Assembly: GCA_048158365.1 (NCBI GenBank)
Contig: JBLLNL010000018.1
Reading direction: 5' to 3' (one strand)
From: Azoarcus_F sp048158365
GTDB lineage: Bacteria; Pseudomonadota; Gammaproteobacteria; Burkholderiales; Rhodocyclaceae
DNA: 29,357 nt
In this document: positions 1 through 7,464 of the stretch, piece by piece
Numbering within the stretch: position 1 is the first letter of the stretch
How the letters are laid out: every line of letters begins with the position of its first letter
The notes under the pieces: model-generated
Databases searched by the model: none
Told to the model about the DNA's origin: nothing
What the model saw: only the letters and a program-made list of their open reading frames with translations
Translations under genes and position numbers: made by a program

Positions 1-278
1 CGGAGGGCTGTGGCTCGCACTTCCTTCATGCGTCCGTGGCCAGGTAGCACCTTCTCGGCAACCGTCACCAATCCGGCGCGTTCCAGTTCGTCCACATCCC
101 GCTTCACAGCGCTGCGATCGCGATGCAGCCGCTCTGAAATTTCAGTGATCGATCCCGGCATCTCCTTCACGGAACGAAACAGCGCCAGGCGAGCCGTCGT
201 AATGAGCTTCATCAGATCAGCCGGGTCTTCAAAGCTGATGATGCGGTCGTCACAGAAGTGCGTAAATGAGTGGCGTAA
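1..278 (-). pseudogene. TumA/HVO_A0114-like HTH regulator, 5'-truncated and cut by window edge
   Basis: Read on the minus strand from 278 down to 1, an open frame gives a winged-helix segment. It has a leading ISFEDPADLMKLIT, then a helix-turn-helix around SITEISERLHRDRSAVKRDV, and then DELERAGLV and a GHGRMKEVRA wing. This layout matches HVO_A0114/TumA-type DNA-binding antitoxins, which normally sit beside a TumE (DUF6516) toxin. A TGA at 281-279 closes the frame upstream. No ATG, GTG or TTG precedes the conserved segment, and the first ATG (212-210) lies inside it. The usual N-terminal part and any upstream toxin are therefore missing, and a different gene remnant begins at about 283. I read this as a truncated gene. 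A short functional version starting at 212 is possible. The 3' end lies outside the window. Confidence 0.5.
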
Positions 279-282
279 TCAC

Positions 283-414
283 GTCACACTGGCCGGCGCC
301 GCGTTATGCCAGATCGGAAGTAATCGCTACAATGCGGCGATGTTACTCGGCGTCAGTCGGGCCACGCTGTGGCAGTGGCAGTCACGCGTATCGAAGGGGG
401 TGGGCGAACCCTGA
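283..414 (+). pseudogene. Remnant of a Fis-type HTH (C-terminus of an NtrC-like regulator)
   Basis: The frame ending with TGA at 412-414 encodes LAGAALCQIGSNRYNAAMLLGVSRATLWQWQ. This has the shape of the Fis/NtrC C-terminal DNA-binding helix-turn-helix (family consensus of the form G-N-R-x-x-A-A-x-x-L-G-V-S-R-x-T-L). Nothing upstream in this frame looks like the AAA+ or receiver domain that such regulators carry: the preceding residues are the antisense of the TumA-like fragment. There is no plausible start codon and ribosome site at the HTH itself. It is best read as the tail left after a deletion or recombination joined two unrelated genes near 283. The similarity is judged by eye over about 40 residues. 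Confidence 0.5.
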
Positions 415-474
415 TGCCCGGTCTTGCGCCGGACAGGGGCTGACTTGAGCGCTGAAACCAGCATGACTACTCGA

Positions 475-484
475 TTTCGCGAAA
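475..484. promoter_or_regulatory. Palindrome TTTCGCGAAA upstream of the antiporter
   Basis: This is a perfect 10-base palindrome, 22 bases before the antiporter start codon. Its position suits an operator or a promoter-proximal protein site. No regulator is assigned. Confidence 0.3.
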
Positions 485-506
485 CATCACAACTTTCAAA
501 GAACAT

Positions 507-1592
507 ATGAGAACTCACAACACCTTTCCGCTTTGGACAGCCGCGTTCCCGGTGTTATCCATCATTCTGGCCGTCGTCTTCCATCAACCCGCGTTGAGCG
601 AGCTGATCGTCTGGGCAGCGCTACCCTTCCTGGTCCTGCTGTTCATCAATGTCTTTTCTGCCGTTCACCACGCAGAAACGATCGCGTTACGCATTGGAAA
701 CCCCTACGGAACCGTCGTACTGGCAGTCGCGGTCACGATCGTTGAAGTTTCAATCATCGTGACCGTCCTCATGAGCTCGCAGGACGAGATCATCACGATC
801 GCACGCGATACCGTTTTCGCTGCAATCATGATTGCTCTCAACGGGATTATTGGCCTGGCCTTGCTGGTGGGTGGGCTACGTTATCGACAGCAGGAATTCA
901 AGGCCCAAGGTACAACTGCAGCGCTGTCCGTCCTCGCAACCGTTGCGGTGCTCGCGCTTGTACTTCCTGACTTTACCTTGACTGTACCTGGCCCAATCTA
1001 TGCACCAGCACAACTCGTCTTCGTTGCCGTCGTGTCCTTGTCTTTGTACGGGATTTTCCTCGTGATTCAGATGATCAGCCATCGCGATGACTTTACTGAG
1101 CTGCTTGCGGAGGAGACACATCGAACAACGCCTGACAACAAAGAATTCGTAGCGGCATGCATCCTGCTGCCCACTGCGCTGGTGTCGGTGATTCTCGTGG
1201 CCGAACTGCTCGCCCCGGTTATTGAAATGAATGTAAGCAACGCCGGTCTTCCCGTCGCCATCGTGGGGGTGGTGATCGCGATACTCGTATTACTACCGGA
1301 AGCCACCGCAGCCATTCGCGCGGCATTCAACAATAGGCTTCAGACCAGCTTGAACCTGGCGCTTGGATCCGCCCTGGCAAGTATTTGCCTGACCATCCCC
1401 GTCGTTGCAATGCTGACCCTGTTCATGGGGAAGCCGCTTGCGCTGGGGCTCGAGGGCGAACACATTGTCTTGCTCCTTCTGTCGCTCTTCATCTCGACGA
1501 TCACCTTGGCCATGGGACGCACCACCATCCTGCAGGGTGCGGTCCATTTGGTCATCTTTGGTGCTTACCTGACCATCGCAGCGGTTCCTTGA
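507..1592 (+). CDS. ChaA/y4hA-type calcium (sodium/potassium):proton antiporter
   Basis: A 361-residue inner-membrane protein of the Ca2+/cation antiporter (CaCA) superfamily, ChaA branch, expected to exchange Ca2+ (possibly Na+ or K+) for protons. About ten or eleven hydrophobic segments are visible in two halves. The first half carries the alpha-repeat motif G-N-P-Y-G-T-V-V-L-A-V-A-V-T-I-V-E-V-S (about residues 64-82) with its conserved Glu. The second carries VIAILVLLPEATAAIRAA (about residues 255-272) with the matching acidic residue. A hydrophilic loop around residues 195-210 (HRDDFTELLAEETHR) separates the halves, as in ChaA. Length is normal for the family. The ATG at 507 has only a weak AAAGAA ribosome site. 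Codon use is less GC-rich than in genes to the right, which hints at a different origin. Ion specificity cannot be read from sequence alone. Confidence 0.85.
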   Translation: MRTHNTFPLWTAAFPVLSIILAVVFHQPALSELIVWAALPFLVLLFINVFSAVHHAETIALRIGNPYGTVVLAVAVTIVEVSIIVTVLMSSQDEIITIARDTVFAAIMIALNGIIGLALLVGGLRYRQQEFKAQGTTAALSVLATVAVLALVLPDFTLTVPGPIYAPAQLVFVAVVSLSLYGIFLVIQMISHRDDFTELLAEETHRTTPDNKEFVAACILLPTALVSVILVAELLAPVIEMNVSNAGLPVAIVGVVIAILVLLPEATAAIRAAFNNRLQTSLNLALGSALASICLTIPVVAMLTLFMGKPLALGLEGEHIVLLLLSLFISTITLAMGRTTILQGAVHLVIFGAYLTIAAVP

Positions 1593-1781
1593 TCGCCGAC
1601 GCAACAGGCTGATAGCGACGTAGCATGCTGCGCATCCGCGCGATCCGCCACCGCGAACGAGCACAGGCCATAGGATTCTTTCGGACTTGAGGCTGATCTA
1701 CTACGCCGAAGAGGCCCGGATGCCTGCAAAGGTGGAATTCCGACTAAACTTCGACCAACTTGACTGCTGGCGCACATCGAC

Positions 1782-3098
1782 ATGAATGGTCTGACCTCTC
1801 TGGAGCAACTCCCGCAGACGAACATCTTTCGCAAGGGCGACGTGTTCGTGCTTTTCGGCGAACTTTTCGGGCGCGGCTACGCCAGCGGCCTGGTCAACGA
1901 AGCGCGGCGCGCGGGCATGGACATCGTCGGCATCACGGTTGGGCGGCGCGACGAGAACAACGCGCTGCGCCCGCTGAACGACGACGAACTGGCGGCGGCC
2001 GAGTCCGGGCTGGGCGGCAGGATCATCAACGTGCCGCTGATGGCGGGCTTCGATCTGGACGCACCCGCCGGCGAGCCCACGCCGACCGATCTGCTTGGCG
2101 CCCTGACGCTGAAGACGTGGATGGACGACAAGCTCGACTGGGCGCACATCGACAAGTGCCGGGAAGTCGGCATCCAGCGCTTCAGGAATGCGGTGGCCGA
2201 GGTCATGGCGACGCTCGACGACATGATCGGCGACGGTCGCAACGTGTTCTTCGCGCATACGATGGCCGGCGGCATCCCCAAGGCCAAGGTCTTCCTCGCA
2301 ATCGCCAACCGCGTCTACAAGGGACGAGGGGATCGCTTCATGTCGTCCCGGACCCTGCTCGACAGCGATCTGGGCAAGCTGATCCTGCAGAACTTCGACG
2401 AGGTGTCGGCCAACACCTTCCAGCACCTGATCGACGGCAGTGCCGCGATCCGCGCGCGGATCGAACGGGCCGGCGGCCAGGTGCGCTATTCGGCCTACGG
2501 CTATCACGGCACCGAGATCCTGATCGACGACCGCTACCAGTGGCAGACCTACCCCAACTACACCCAGGGCCAGGCCAAGCTGCGACTCGAGCGCATCGCC
2601 CGCGCGGCGTGGGACGACGGCATCAAGGCGACGGTCTACAACTGCCCGGAGATCCGCACCAACTCGACCGATGTGTTCGCCGGCGTGGAGCTGCCGCTGA
2701 TCTCGCTGCTGAACGCGCTGAAGAAGGAAGACGGCGGTGACTGGGCCAACGCGCAGTGGCAGGCGTGTCGCGACCTTCTGGCCGATGGCGTCACGCTCGA
2801 GAACGTGCTGCGCAAGGCCGCCGATTTTCAGCGCAGTGACGTGATGCGAGAGTTCCGAGACTTCGCGGCGTGGCCGATGACCAACAGCCCGGCCCAGGCC
2901 GATCTGACGATCGGCACATCGGACGAGATCGTGCAGCTGCACAAGGACCGCCAGGCGCTGATCACCGACCTGCTCAGCAGCCTCGTGCTCGAAGCCACCG
3001 GCCACCTGATCCTGCACGAGTCGTCGGCGCCCTCGGGGCCGGTCCTGTGGCTCAATCACGACATCGTCGCGCGGCAGCTGAATCAGCTCCACGCCTGA
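1782..3098 (+). CDS. FabMG-like enoyl-ACP reductase family protein
   Basis: A soluble 438-residue protein. The N-terminus (about residues 18-55) resembles a nucleotide-binding beta-alpha-beta unit: VFVLFGELFGRGYASGLV, then MDIVGITVGRRD. A conserved-looking core follows, with FFAHTMAGGIPKAKVFLAI (about 155-173), AYGYHGTEILIDDRYQWQ (about 241-258) and YNCPEIRTNSTDVF (about 287-300). From memory this matches the family that public annotation calls enoyl-ACP reductase FabMG (linked to triclosan-tolerant fatty-acid synthesis). No classical SDR YxxxK enoyl-reductase signature is obvious, so the reaction rests on family recall. It lies 11 bases before an SDR gene with which it is probably co-transcribed. 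No good ribosome site precedes the ATG at 1782. A compositional shift to high GC begins at about 1700. Confidence 0.55.
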   Translation: MNGLTSLEQLPQTNIFRKGDVFVLFGELFGRGYASGLVNEARRAGMDIVGITVGRRDENNALRPLNDDELAAAESGLGGRIINVPLMAGFDLDAPAGEPTPTDLLGALTLKTWMDDKLDWAHIDKCREVGIQRFRNAVAEVMATLDDMIGDGRNVFFAHTMAGGIPKAKVFLAIANRVYKGRGDRFMSSRTLLDSDLGKLILQNFDEVSANTFQHLIDGSAAIRARIERAGGQVRYSAYGYHGTEILIDDRYQWQTYPNYTQGQAKLRLERIARAAWDDGIKATVYNCPEIRTNSTDVFAGVELPLISLLNALKKEDGGDWANAQWQACRDLLADGVTLENVLRKAADFQRSDVMREFRDFAAWPMTNSPAQADLTIGTSDEIVQLHKDRQALITDLLSSLVLEATGHLILHESSAPSGPVLWLNHDIVARQLNQLHA

Positions 3099-3109
3099 GC
3101 CTGGGCGAA

Positions 3110-3811
3110 GTGTCTTCTCGACCACCCGGTCTGGCCGTCGTGATCGGTGCCGGCGGCGGCATCGGGGCCTCGGTGCTCGCGCAACTGCGCGCGTCGGACA
3201 GATATGCGCACGTGATCGGACTCGGCCGCTTCACCGACCCCCCGATCGAACTCACCGATGAAGGCAGCATCGAGGCGGCCGCAGCGTGGATCGGTGAAAC
3301 GGGCCTGCCGCTGCGGCTGGTCTTCGACGCAAGCGGTTTCCTGCATGACCAGCGCTTCACGCCCGAGAAGCGGCTGCAGCAACTCGATCCGGCGCACCTG
3401 GCCAAGGCGTTCGCGATCAACGCGATCGGGCCGGCCTTGCTGATGAAGCATTTCCTGCCCATGCTGGCGCGCGACGGCAAGTCGGTATTCGCGACACTGT
3501 CCGCCAAGGTGGGCAGTATCGGCGACAACCGCATGGGCGGCTGGTACGGCTATCGAGCCTCCAAGGCCGCGCTGAACCAGTTCGTCCGTACCGCCGCGAT
3601 CGAGCTGAGGCGCCGCGCGCCGCACGCGATCTGCGTGTCGCTCCATCCCGGCACCACCGATACCGGCCTGTCGCGCCCGTTCGCGAAAAACGGACTGGAT
3701 GTGCGCCCACCCGCGCAGGCCGCCGCGCAACTGCTCGACGTCATCGACCGGCTCGAACCGGACGACAGCGGCGGTTTTTTCGACTATGCCGGTCGTCCGC
3801 TTCCTTGGTGA
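3110..3811 (+). CDS. Short-chain dehydrogenase/reductase (CsgA-like SDR)
   Basis: A 233-residue NAD(P)-dependent oxidoreductase of the SDR superfamily. The N-terminal cofactor loop is GAGGGIG, right after a hydrophobic strand (LAVVIGAGG). The active site follows: ATLSAKVGS supplies the Ser region and YGYRASKAALNQF supplies the YxxxK pair. SLHPGTTDTGLS matches the post-catalytic PGxxxT segment. The open frame continues far upstream into the preceding gene. I chose the GTG at 3110 because it lies just after that gene's stop and only a few residues before the first strand. Close spacing suggests an operon with the FabMG-like gene. Substrate unknown; a carbonyl or acyl intermediate is plausible from context only. 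Confidence 0.8.
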   Translation: MSSRPPGLAVVIGAGGGIGASVLAQLRASDRYAHVIGLGRFTDPPIELTDEGSIEAAAAWIGETGLPLRLVFDASGFLHDQRFTPEKRLQQLDPAHLAKAFAINAIGPALLMKHFLPMLARDGKSVFATLSAKVGSIGDNRMGGWYGYRASKAALNQFVRTAAIELRRRAPHAICVSLHPGTTDTGLSRPFAKNGLDVRPPAQAAAQLLDVIDRLEPDDSGGFFDYAGRPLPW

Positions 3812-3896
3812 TCGGCCCGATCCTCGCGGCCAGGCCACTCAGGTGCCAACGCTGCAACCCGGCTTAGGACATCGGACGGGTTCGCGGTCGTTCGAA

Positions 3897-3936
3897 CTTT
3901 GTTCCATATTATTGTCCTAGACAAAGTAGAACAAAG
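3897..3936. promoter_or_regulatory. Nested palindromic operator upstream of photolyase-family gene
   Basis: Two concentric inverted repeats lie 9 bases before the start codon at 3945. The outer arms are CTTTGTTC (3897-3904) and GAACAAAG (3929-3936). The inner arms are TTGTC (3912-3916) and GACAA (3920-3924), around CTA. A third palindrome, GTTCGAAC, sits at 3890-3897. The stretch is AT-rich against its surroundings. It looks like the binding site of a dimeric or tetrameric regulator overlapping the promoter or ribosome site. The regulator is not identified; light-responsive MerR-type (LitR/CarH) repressors are one possibility by analogy with other photolyase genes. Confidence 0.55.
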
Positions 3937-3944
3937 GTCCACAC

Positions 3945-5246
3945 ATGAACCAGAGACTTCCCGAGTCCTTGGCCCGTCAGATCCTTGCGACGATCGCGTC
4001 GTCAGGCTGCAGTCAGGCCGACGCGCAGACCCGCGCGGATCGAGACCAGCGCGAATTCGCGCCGAGTCGGTTTGCCGGCCTGCGCCGCGCGTTGACGGCC
4101 GATCCGGCGCGCTACGCGACCACCCGCAACCATCTGGACGGCGCGGTCACCGCGCTTTCGCCTTATCTGACGCATGGCCTGGTGAGTGAGGCCGAGGTCG
4201 CGGCAATGTGGCAATCCCGCTTAGGCCTGACGCTGGACGACAAACTTCTGATGGAGCTCTCGTGGCGGGCCTTCTTCCATGATGTGTGGCGGCGCCATGG
4301 CGACCGCATCCTGTCGGACATGCATGCCCCGGTGCTGCCGGGTATCGACTACCAGCACGAGATGCCGTCGGACATCGTGCGCGCCCGGACGGGGCTTCCG
4401 GTCATCGACAGGACGGTTGCGCGGCTGTATGCGCACGGCTACCTGCACAACCACCAGCGCATGTGGCTGGCGAGCTATTGCGTGCACATCCGCAAGGTGC
4501 ATTGGCGGGCGGGTGCGGACTGGCTGTACGGACATCTGCTGGACGGAGATCTGGCCAGCAACCATTTGTCGTGGCAATGGGTCGCCGGCACCTTCAGCAC
4601 CAAACCCTATCTGTTCAACGATGCGAACGTTGCGCGCTTTGCGCCCGATCTGTCCTTGCCCGGATCGCTGCTCGATTGCAGCTACGAGGATCTGGCCCGT
4701 GTCGCGGCGGCACCGGAGGCGACAGGCGGCACATCCGGTCATCGGGTGCAGCAGGCGGCACTCGACGTGCCGCGGCTGGTGGCTCGTACGCAGCGCTTTC
4801 TGCCCCCGGTCGACTTCGAACGGCTGAGCCGCGGTCAGCGGGTCGCGCTGGTCCATCCGTGGAGCCTCGGCCCGCGGCCGCAGGCGGACAGGGTCATCGG
4901 CGTCTTCCACCTGCCCTTCCATGCGCGCTTCCCGTGGTCCGCGAAGCGGTGGGACTTCGTGGTCCGCCGCATGTCGCGCCTGTGCGATGCGATCTGGACC
5001 GGCGACCTGGCCCAGTTCGCACCGGTGCTGGCACGCGCGGCAAAGGTCAGCGCCAGGGCGACATTGAATCCGGGCTACGCCACGGCACTCGCGAACCTGC
5101 CGCTCAGCCTCGAGAGTACCCCCGGATTTCTGCCACCCGCACCGGACGGGGTCGATTCGTTCAGCGCCTATCTGCGTCATCTGCGCCGATCCAGCCCCGA
5201 ACTCTTTCAGGACCCACGGGCACCGCAGCGCAAACTGCATGCGTGA
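3945..5246 (+). CDS. Photolyase/cryptochrome-family FAD protein lacking N-terminal antenna domain
   Basis: A 433-residue protein whose first 255 residues are the helical FAD-binding domain of DNA photolyases and cryptochromes. Visible signatures are LSPYLTHGLVS (71-81), ELSWRAFFHDVW (104-115), TGLPVIDRTVARLYAHGYLHNHQRM (149-173) and LLDGDLASNHLSWQWVAGTFSTKPY (198-222). These form the FAD pocket and the lesion-facing surface. The usual N-terminal alpha/beta antenna domain is absent. Instead, residues 296-375 form a hydrophobic-strand/helix pattern (RVALVHPW, RVIGVFHLPFH, SAKRWDFVVRRMSRL, DAIWTGDLAQF) that could be a rearranged alpha/beta domain. The likely role is light-driven DNA repair or blue-light sensing with FAD; which of the two cannot be told. 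Preceded by a nested palindrome. Convergent with the methyltransferase gene. Confidence 0.85.
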   Translation: MNQRLPESLARQILATIASSGCSQADAQTRADRDQREFAPSRFAGLRRALTADPARYATTRNHLDGAVTALSPYLTHGLVSEAEVAAMWQSRLGLTLDDKLLMELSWRAFFHDVWRRHGDRILSDMHAPVLPGIDYQHEMPSDIVRARTGLPVIDRTVARLYAHGYLHNHQRMWLASYCVHIRKVHWRAGADWLYGHLLDGDLASNHLSWQWVAGTFSTKPYLFNDANVARFAPDLSLPGSLLDCSYEDLARVAAAPEATGGTSGHRVQQAALDVPRLVARTQRFLPPVDFERLSRGQRVALVHPWSLGPRPQADRVIGVFHLPFHARFPWSAKRWDFVVRRMSRLCDAIWTGDLAQFAPVLARAAKVSARATLNPGYATALANLPLSLESTPGFLPPAPDGVDSFSAYLRHLRRSSPELFQDPRAPQRKLHA

Positions 5247-5276
5247 GCGCCGCACGGCACCGATGCCGGCCTCGGT

Positions 5277-5299
5277 AGTCCGTCGCAGGCCGTCGGACT
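5277..5299. terminator. Hairpin between convergent genes
   Basis: AGTCCG (5277-5282) pairs with CGGACT (5294-5299) around an 11-base loop, and flanking CCGG tracts can lengthen the stem. It lies in the 61-base gap between two convergent genes, where a two-way terminator is expected. No T tract follows, so intrinsic termination is uncertain. Confidence 0.35.
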
Positions 5300-5307
5300 C
5301 CGGCCGA

Positions 5308-6327
5308 TCAGACCCTGAGCAACGCGACCTTCAGCGGCGGATTGCCGTCCGGGCTCGGAAAGTCCGCCTCCGGCACGATCCACTGGACGTCGTGCACGAC
5401 CCGGCCGACCTTGCGCGCACTGCGCATCAACTGGTCCAGCCAGGCGTCACGGGCGACCTGCGCGACGTTGTTGCAGCAGATCAGCGTGCCGCCTTCGGCG
5501 GTGGCGAGCAGGGCTGGCTTGAACACCGCCGCGTAATCATTGACCAGGTCGACGACGCCGAACGCGCTCTTCGCATAGCGGGGCGGATCCACGAAGACCA
5601 GGTCGAACCGGCGCGGCGCGAGTTCCGGAAACGGCGGCATGCGCTTGCCGCGCACCACCTTCGGCTGCCCGATGCCCGAGAACTGACGCAGCGCGGCGAA
5701 CGCATCGCTCTTCACGAAGCGCAGCCGTATCGGCAAAGCGTTCAGGCGGGCGTTGTCCTTGCCGACCTCCAGGCTGGACTCGGCGAAATCGACATTGACC
5801 ACATACGCCGCGCCGGCCCTGGCAGCCGCGACGCCGACGCCGCAGGTATAGGCGAACACGTTCAGCAGCGACTTGCCGGCCGCCTCCCGTATCACACGGC
5901 GGCGTGCGGCGCGCAGGTCCAGGAACAGCCACGGATCCTGCCCGGCATGTCGCGCCTGAAAGCGGTAGCGCACGCCGATCTCGTTGAACACGCGGGGCTT
6001 TTGAGCGATGGCGAGGTGCTCCGACCCGAGCGGATTGGCGATGCGCGAGTTGGACCCGCTGCGATCGTTCCAGATGAGAGACAATCCAGGACATGCGTCG
6101 GCGTAGAAAGCCTCGATCCCGGCCAGTTCGGCGTCCGAAAGCGGCCGATGGAAAGTCTGCACCAGCAGCAGATCGCCGTAGCGATCCACGGTCACGCCGG
6201 GCATGCCCTCGACACTGCCGTGGAAGAGCCGATAGGCATCGGTGTGCTCGGCGGACAGCGCGACGATCAGCGCCTCGCGGGCCTGAAACGCATGTTCGAG
6301 CAGCCGGGTCGGATGGGACGTGGGCAT
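5308..6327 (-). CDS. RlmI-like class I SAM-dependent (rRNA) methyltransferase
   Basis: A 339-residue cytosolic methyltransferase. The N-terminal half carries RLFHGSVEGMPGVTVDRYGDLLLVQ, typical of the RlmI/RlmK family. The Rossmann fold follows: SLLNVFAYTCGVGVAAARAGA (SAM motif I), VVNVDFAESSLEVGKDNARLN (acidic ribose-binding Asp), FVKSDAFAALRQF, then FDLVFVDPPRYAKS with the DPP catalytic/target-binding motif. This pattern belongs to 23S rRNA base methyltransferases of the RlmI type, which lack the THUMP domain of RlmL. The frame extends to 6492, but the extra 55 residues look non-conserved and would cover the next gene's upstream region. I chose the ATG at 6327, just before TRLLEHAFQAREAL. 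Target base and rRNA position not determined. Confidence 0.8.
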   Translation of the reverse strand: MPTSHPTRLLEHAFQAREALIVALSAEHTDAYRLFHGSVEGMPGVTVDRYGDLLLVQTFHRPLSDAELAGIEAFYADACPGLSLIWNDRSGSNSRIANPLGSEHLAIAQKPRVFNEIGVRYRFQARHAGQDPWLFLDLRAARRRVIREAAGKSLLNVFAYTCGVGVAAARAGAAYVVNVDFAESSLEVGKDNARLNALPIRLRFVKSDAFAALRQFSGIGQPKVVRGKRMPPFPELAPRRFDLVFVDPPRYAKSAFGVVDLVNDYAAVFKPALLATAEGGTLICCNNVAQVARDAWLDQLMRSARKVGRVVHDVQWIVPEADFPSPDGNPPLKVALLRV

Positions 6328-6445
6328 GAGGGCGCTGCCTGGTTCGATGTTCGTAGGAAACCTTGCGGGCAGATCGCGGTCACTGCCTGTGTTGCGGGGA
6401 TCGCGGTTTGCATCGGCCCTGCCAATCCGGGGGAAGGGCTGCGAC

Positions 6446-6895
6446 ATGATCTCATGTAAGGCAGAGATGATGGTCTTTGAACGGATCGACAAGGTCTATC
6501 ACTTTGTTGCGCACGATTTCGTGCGCAACTACCCGCGGTGGTCGGAAGAGGTGGTTTCGCTGGAGGCGCTGAGCGACGGGCCGGTAAGCGAAGGTTTCAG
6601 GGCAAGGCAGGTGCGGGTGGACAAGGGGCATCGAACCGAGTCGATCTTCGAGGTGAGCGAGTTGATCCCGAACCGGCGGATCAGTTTCAGCGGCGTGAGC
6701 GCGGGCTATCGTGCCTGTTACGATCTGGAGGATATGCGTGGATCGACCCGGCTCACCTTCACCTTCGAGCTGACCCAGATCGAGGCGCGCATGAAACCCT
6801 TCGAAAAACTGATTCGACTGGCGGTTCAGGACGGCACGACCCGTACCGTGAGGAAGCTCGGTTCGCTGATCGAGCGGGCCATGATCGGCCGATGA
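6446..6895 (+). CDS. SRPBCC (START-like) superfamily protein
   Basis: A 149-residue protein with the polyketide-cyclase/START-like fold pattern. An N-terminal strand (VFERIDKVYHFVAHDFVRNYPRWSEEV) is followed by a run of beta strands: FRARQVRVDKG, IFEVSELIPNRRISFSG, GYRACYDLED, STRLTFTFELT. A long C-terminal helix (FEKLIRLAVQDGTTRTVRKLGSLIERA) lines the ligand cavity in this family. Members bind hydrophobic ligands or act as small cyclases or hydrolases; the ligand here is unknown. The ATG at 6446 is chosen because GGAAGGG lies 7 bases upstream; ATGs at 6467 and 6470 are alternatives. It is divergent from the methyltransferase and 62 bases upstream of the LOV gene. Confidence 0.7.
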   Translation: MISCKAEMMVFERIDKVYHFVAHDFVRNYPRWSEEVVSLEALSDGPVSEGFRARQVRVDKGHRTESIFEVSELIPNRRISFSGVSAGYRACYDLEDMRGSTRLTFTFELTQIEARMKPFEKLIRLAVQDGTTRTVRKLGSLIERAMIGR

Positions 6896-6916
6896 AGTCT
6901 TCCTGGCGTTTTTCAG

Positions 6917-6933
6917 GCCGACGCCGCGTCGGC
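6917..6933 (+). terminator. Small GC-rich hairpin between SRPBCC and LOV genes
   Basis: GCCGAC (6917-6922) and GTCGGC (6928-6933) form a perfect six-base stem with a five-base loop, 21 bases after the SRPBCC stop. Without a T tract it may attenuate rather than stop transcription into the LOV gene. Confidence 0.3.
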
Positions 6934-6957
6934 GCGCAGATTTGATGGAGAGCTTGG

Positions 6958-7410
6958 ATGCTTCCGATATACAAGGATGAGGGGCTGATCCCGTTCGTGC
7001 TGACCCAGATCCTGGACAGTTGCGTCAATGGCGTCACGCTGTCCGACCCGGACCTGCCGGACAACCCGGTCATCTACGCGAACAAGGCCTTCGAGCAGAT
7101 CACCGGCTATGCCCAGGACGAGATCATCGGCCGCAACTGCCGCTTCCTGCACCGGGAGGACTGCGACCCGGTGGCGCTGGACACGATTCGCCGGGCGCTG
7201 AGCCGGCATGAAGCGTGTACCGTGACCTTGCTGAATTACCGCAAGTCCGGCGAGCCGTTTCACAACCGCTTGTCGATCCGGCCGCTGGTGGACCCGCAGG
7301 GGCGCGTCATCTACTACCTCGGCGTGCAGTACGACGTGACCGAACAGGTTCTGGCGCGGGCCGAGATCGAGAAGCTGACGCTCGAACTGGAGATGCGCGG
7401 TGACCACTGA
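6958..7410 (+). CDS. Short LOV-domain blue-light photoreceptor
   Basis: A 150-residue protein made almost entirely of one PAS/LOV domain. The LOV photochemical motif is GRNCRFLH at residues 58-65, so Cys61 is placed to form the flavin-C4a adduct. The canonical motif ends in FLQ; here it is FLH. Other FMN-contacting residues are present: Asn93 (NYRKSGEPF), Asn103 (FHNRLSIRPL) and Gln124 (LGVQYDVTEQ), the glutamine that signals adduct formation. A short C-terminal helix (residues 129-147, EQVLARAEIEKLTLELEMR) could mediate dimer signalling. No kinase, GGDEF or HTH output is fused, so it is a stand-alone short LOV protein whose partner is unknown. GGAGAG precedes the ATG at 6958. A photolyase-family gene lies 1.7 kb upstream. 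Confidence 0.85.
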   Translation: MLPIYKDEGLIPFVLTQILDSCVNGVTLSDPDLPDNPVIYANKAFEQITGYAQDEIIGRNCRFLHREDCDPVALDTIRRALSRHEACTVTLLNYRKSGEPFHNRLSIRPLVDPQGRVIYYLGVQYDVTEQVLARAEIEKLTLELEMRGDH

Positions 7411-7464
7411 TTCCTTCACCCGGGCCCGGCCGCCGGCCAATCCGGCGCGACACCGGGTCGGGCC

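Noticed and set aside
10..414. A 134-codon plus-strand open frame at the left edge, read as one gene
   Set aside because: Its first two thirds are the antisense of a recognisable helix-turn-helix gene; only the last 43 codons carry a protein pattern, so it is a chance join of a shadow and a remnant.
1593..1781. Possible small gene or repeat in the gap before the FabMG-like gene
   Set aside because: The minus-strand end NSTFAGIRASSA looked faintly familiar as a repeat-derived peptide, but no second copy or start was found in the window.
1701..3125. A 474-codon minus-strand open frame
   Set aside because: It is antisense to the FabMG-like gene and shows no family pattern; long shadow frames are common in GC-rich DNA.
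4286..5278. A 330-codon overlapping plus-strand frame inside the photolyase-family gene
   Set aside because: It is an Ala/Gly/Arg-rich out-of-frame reading of the photolyase sequence, without motifs.
5239..6459. A 406-codon plus-strand open frame over the methyltransferase
   Set aside because: The minus strand carries clear SAM-binding and DPP motifs over the same bases; the plus frame is Arg/Gln/His-rich filler.
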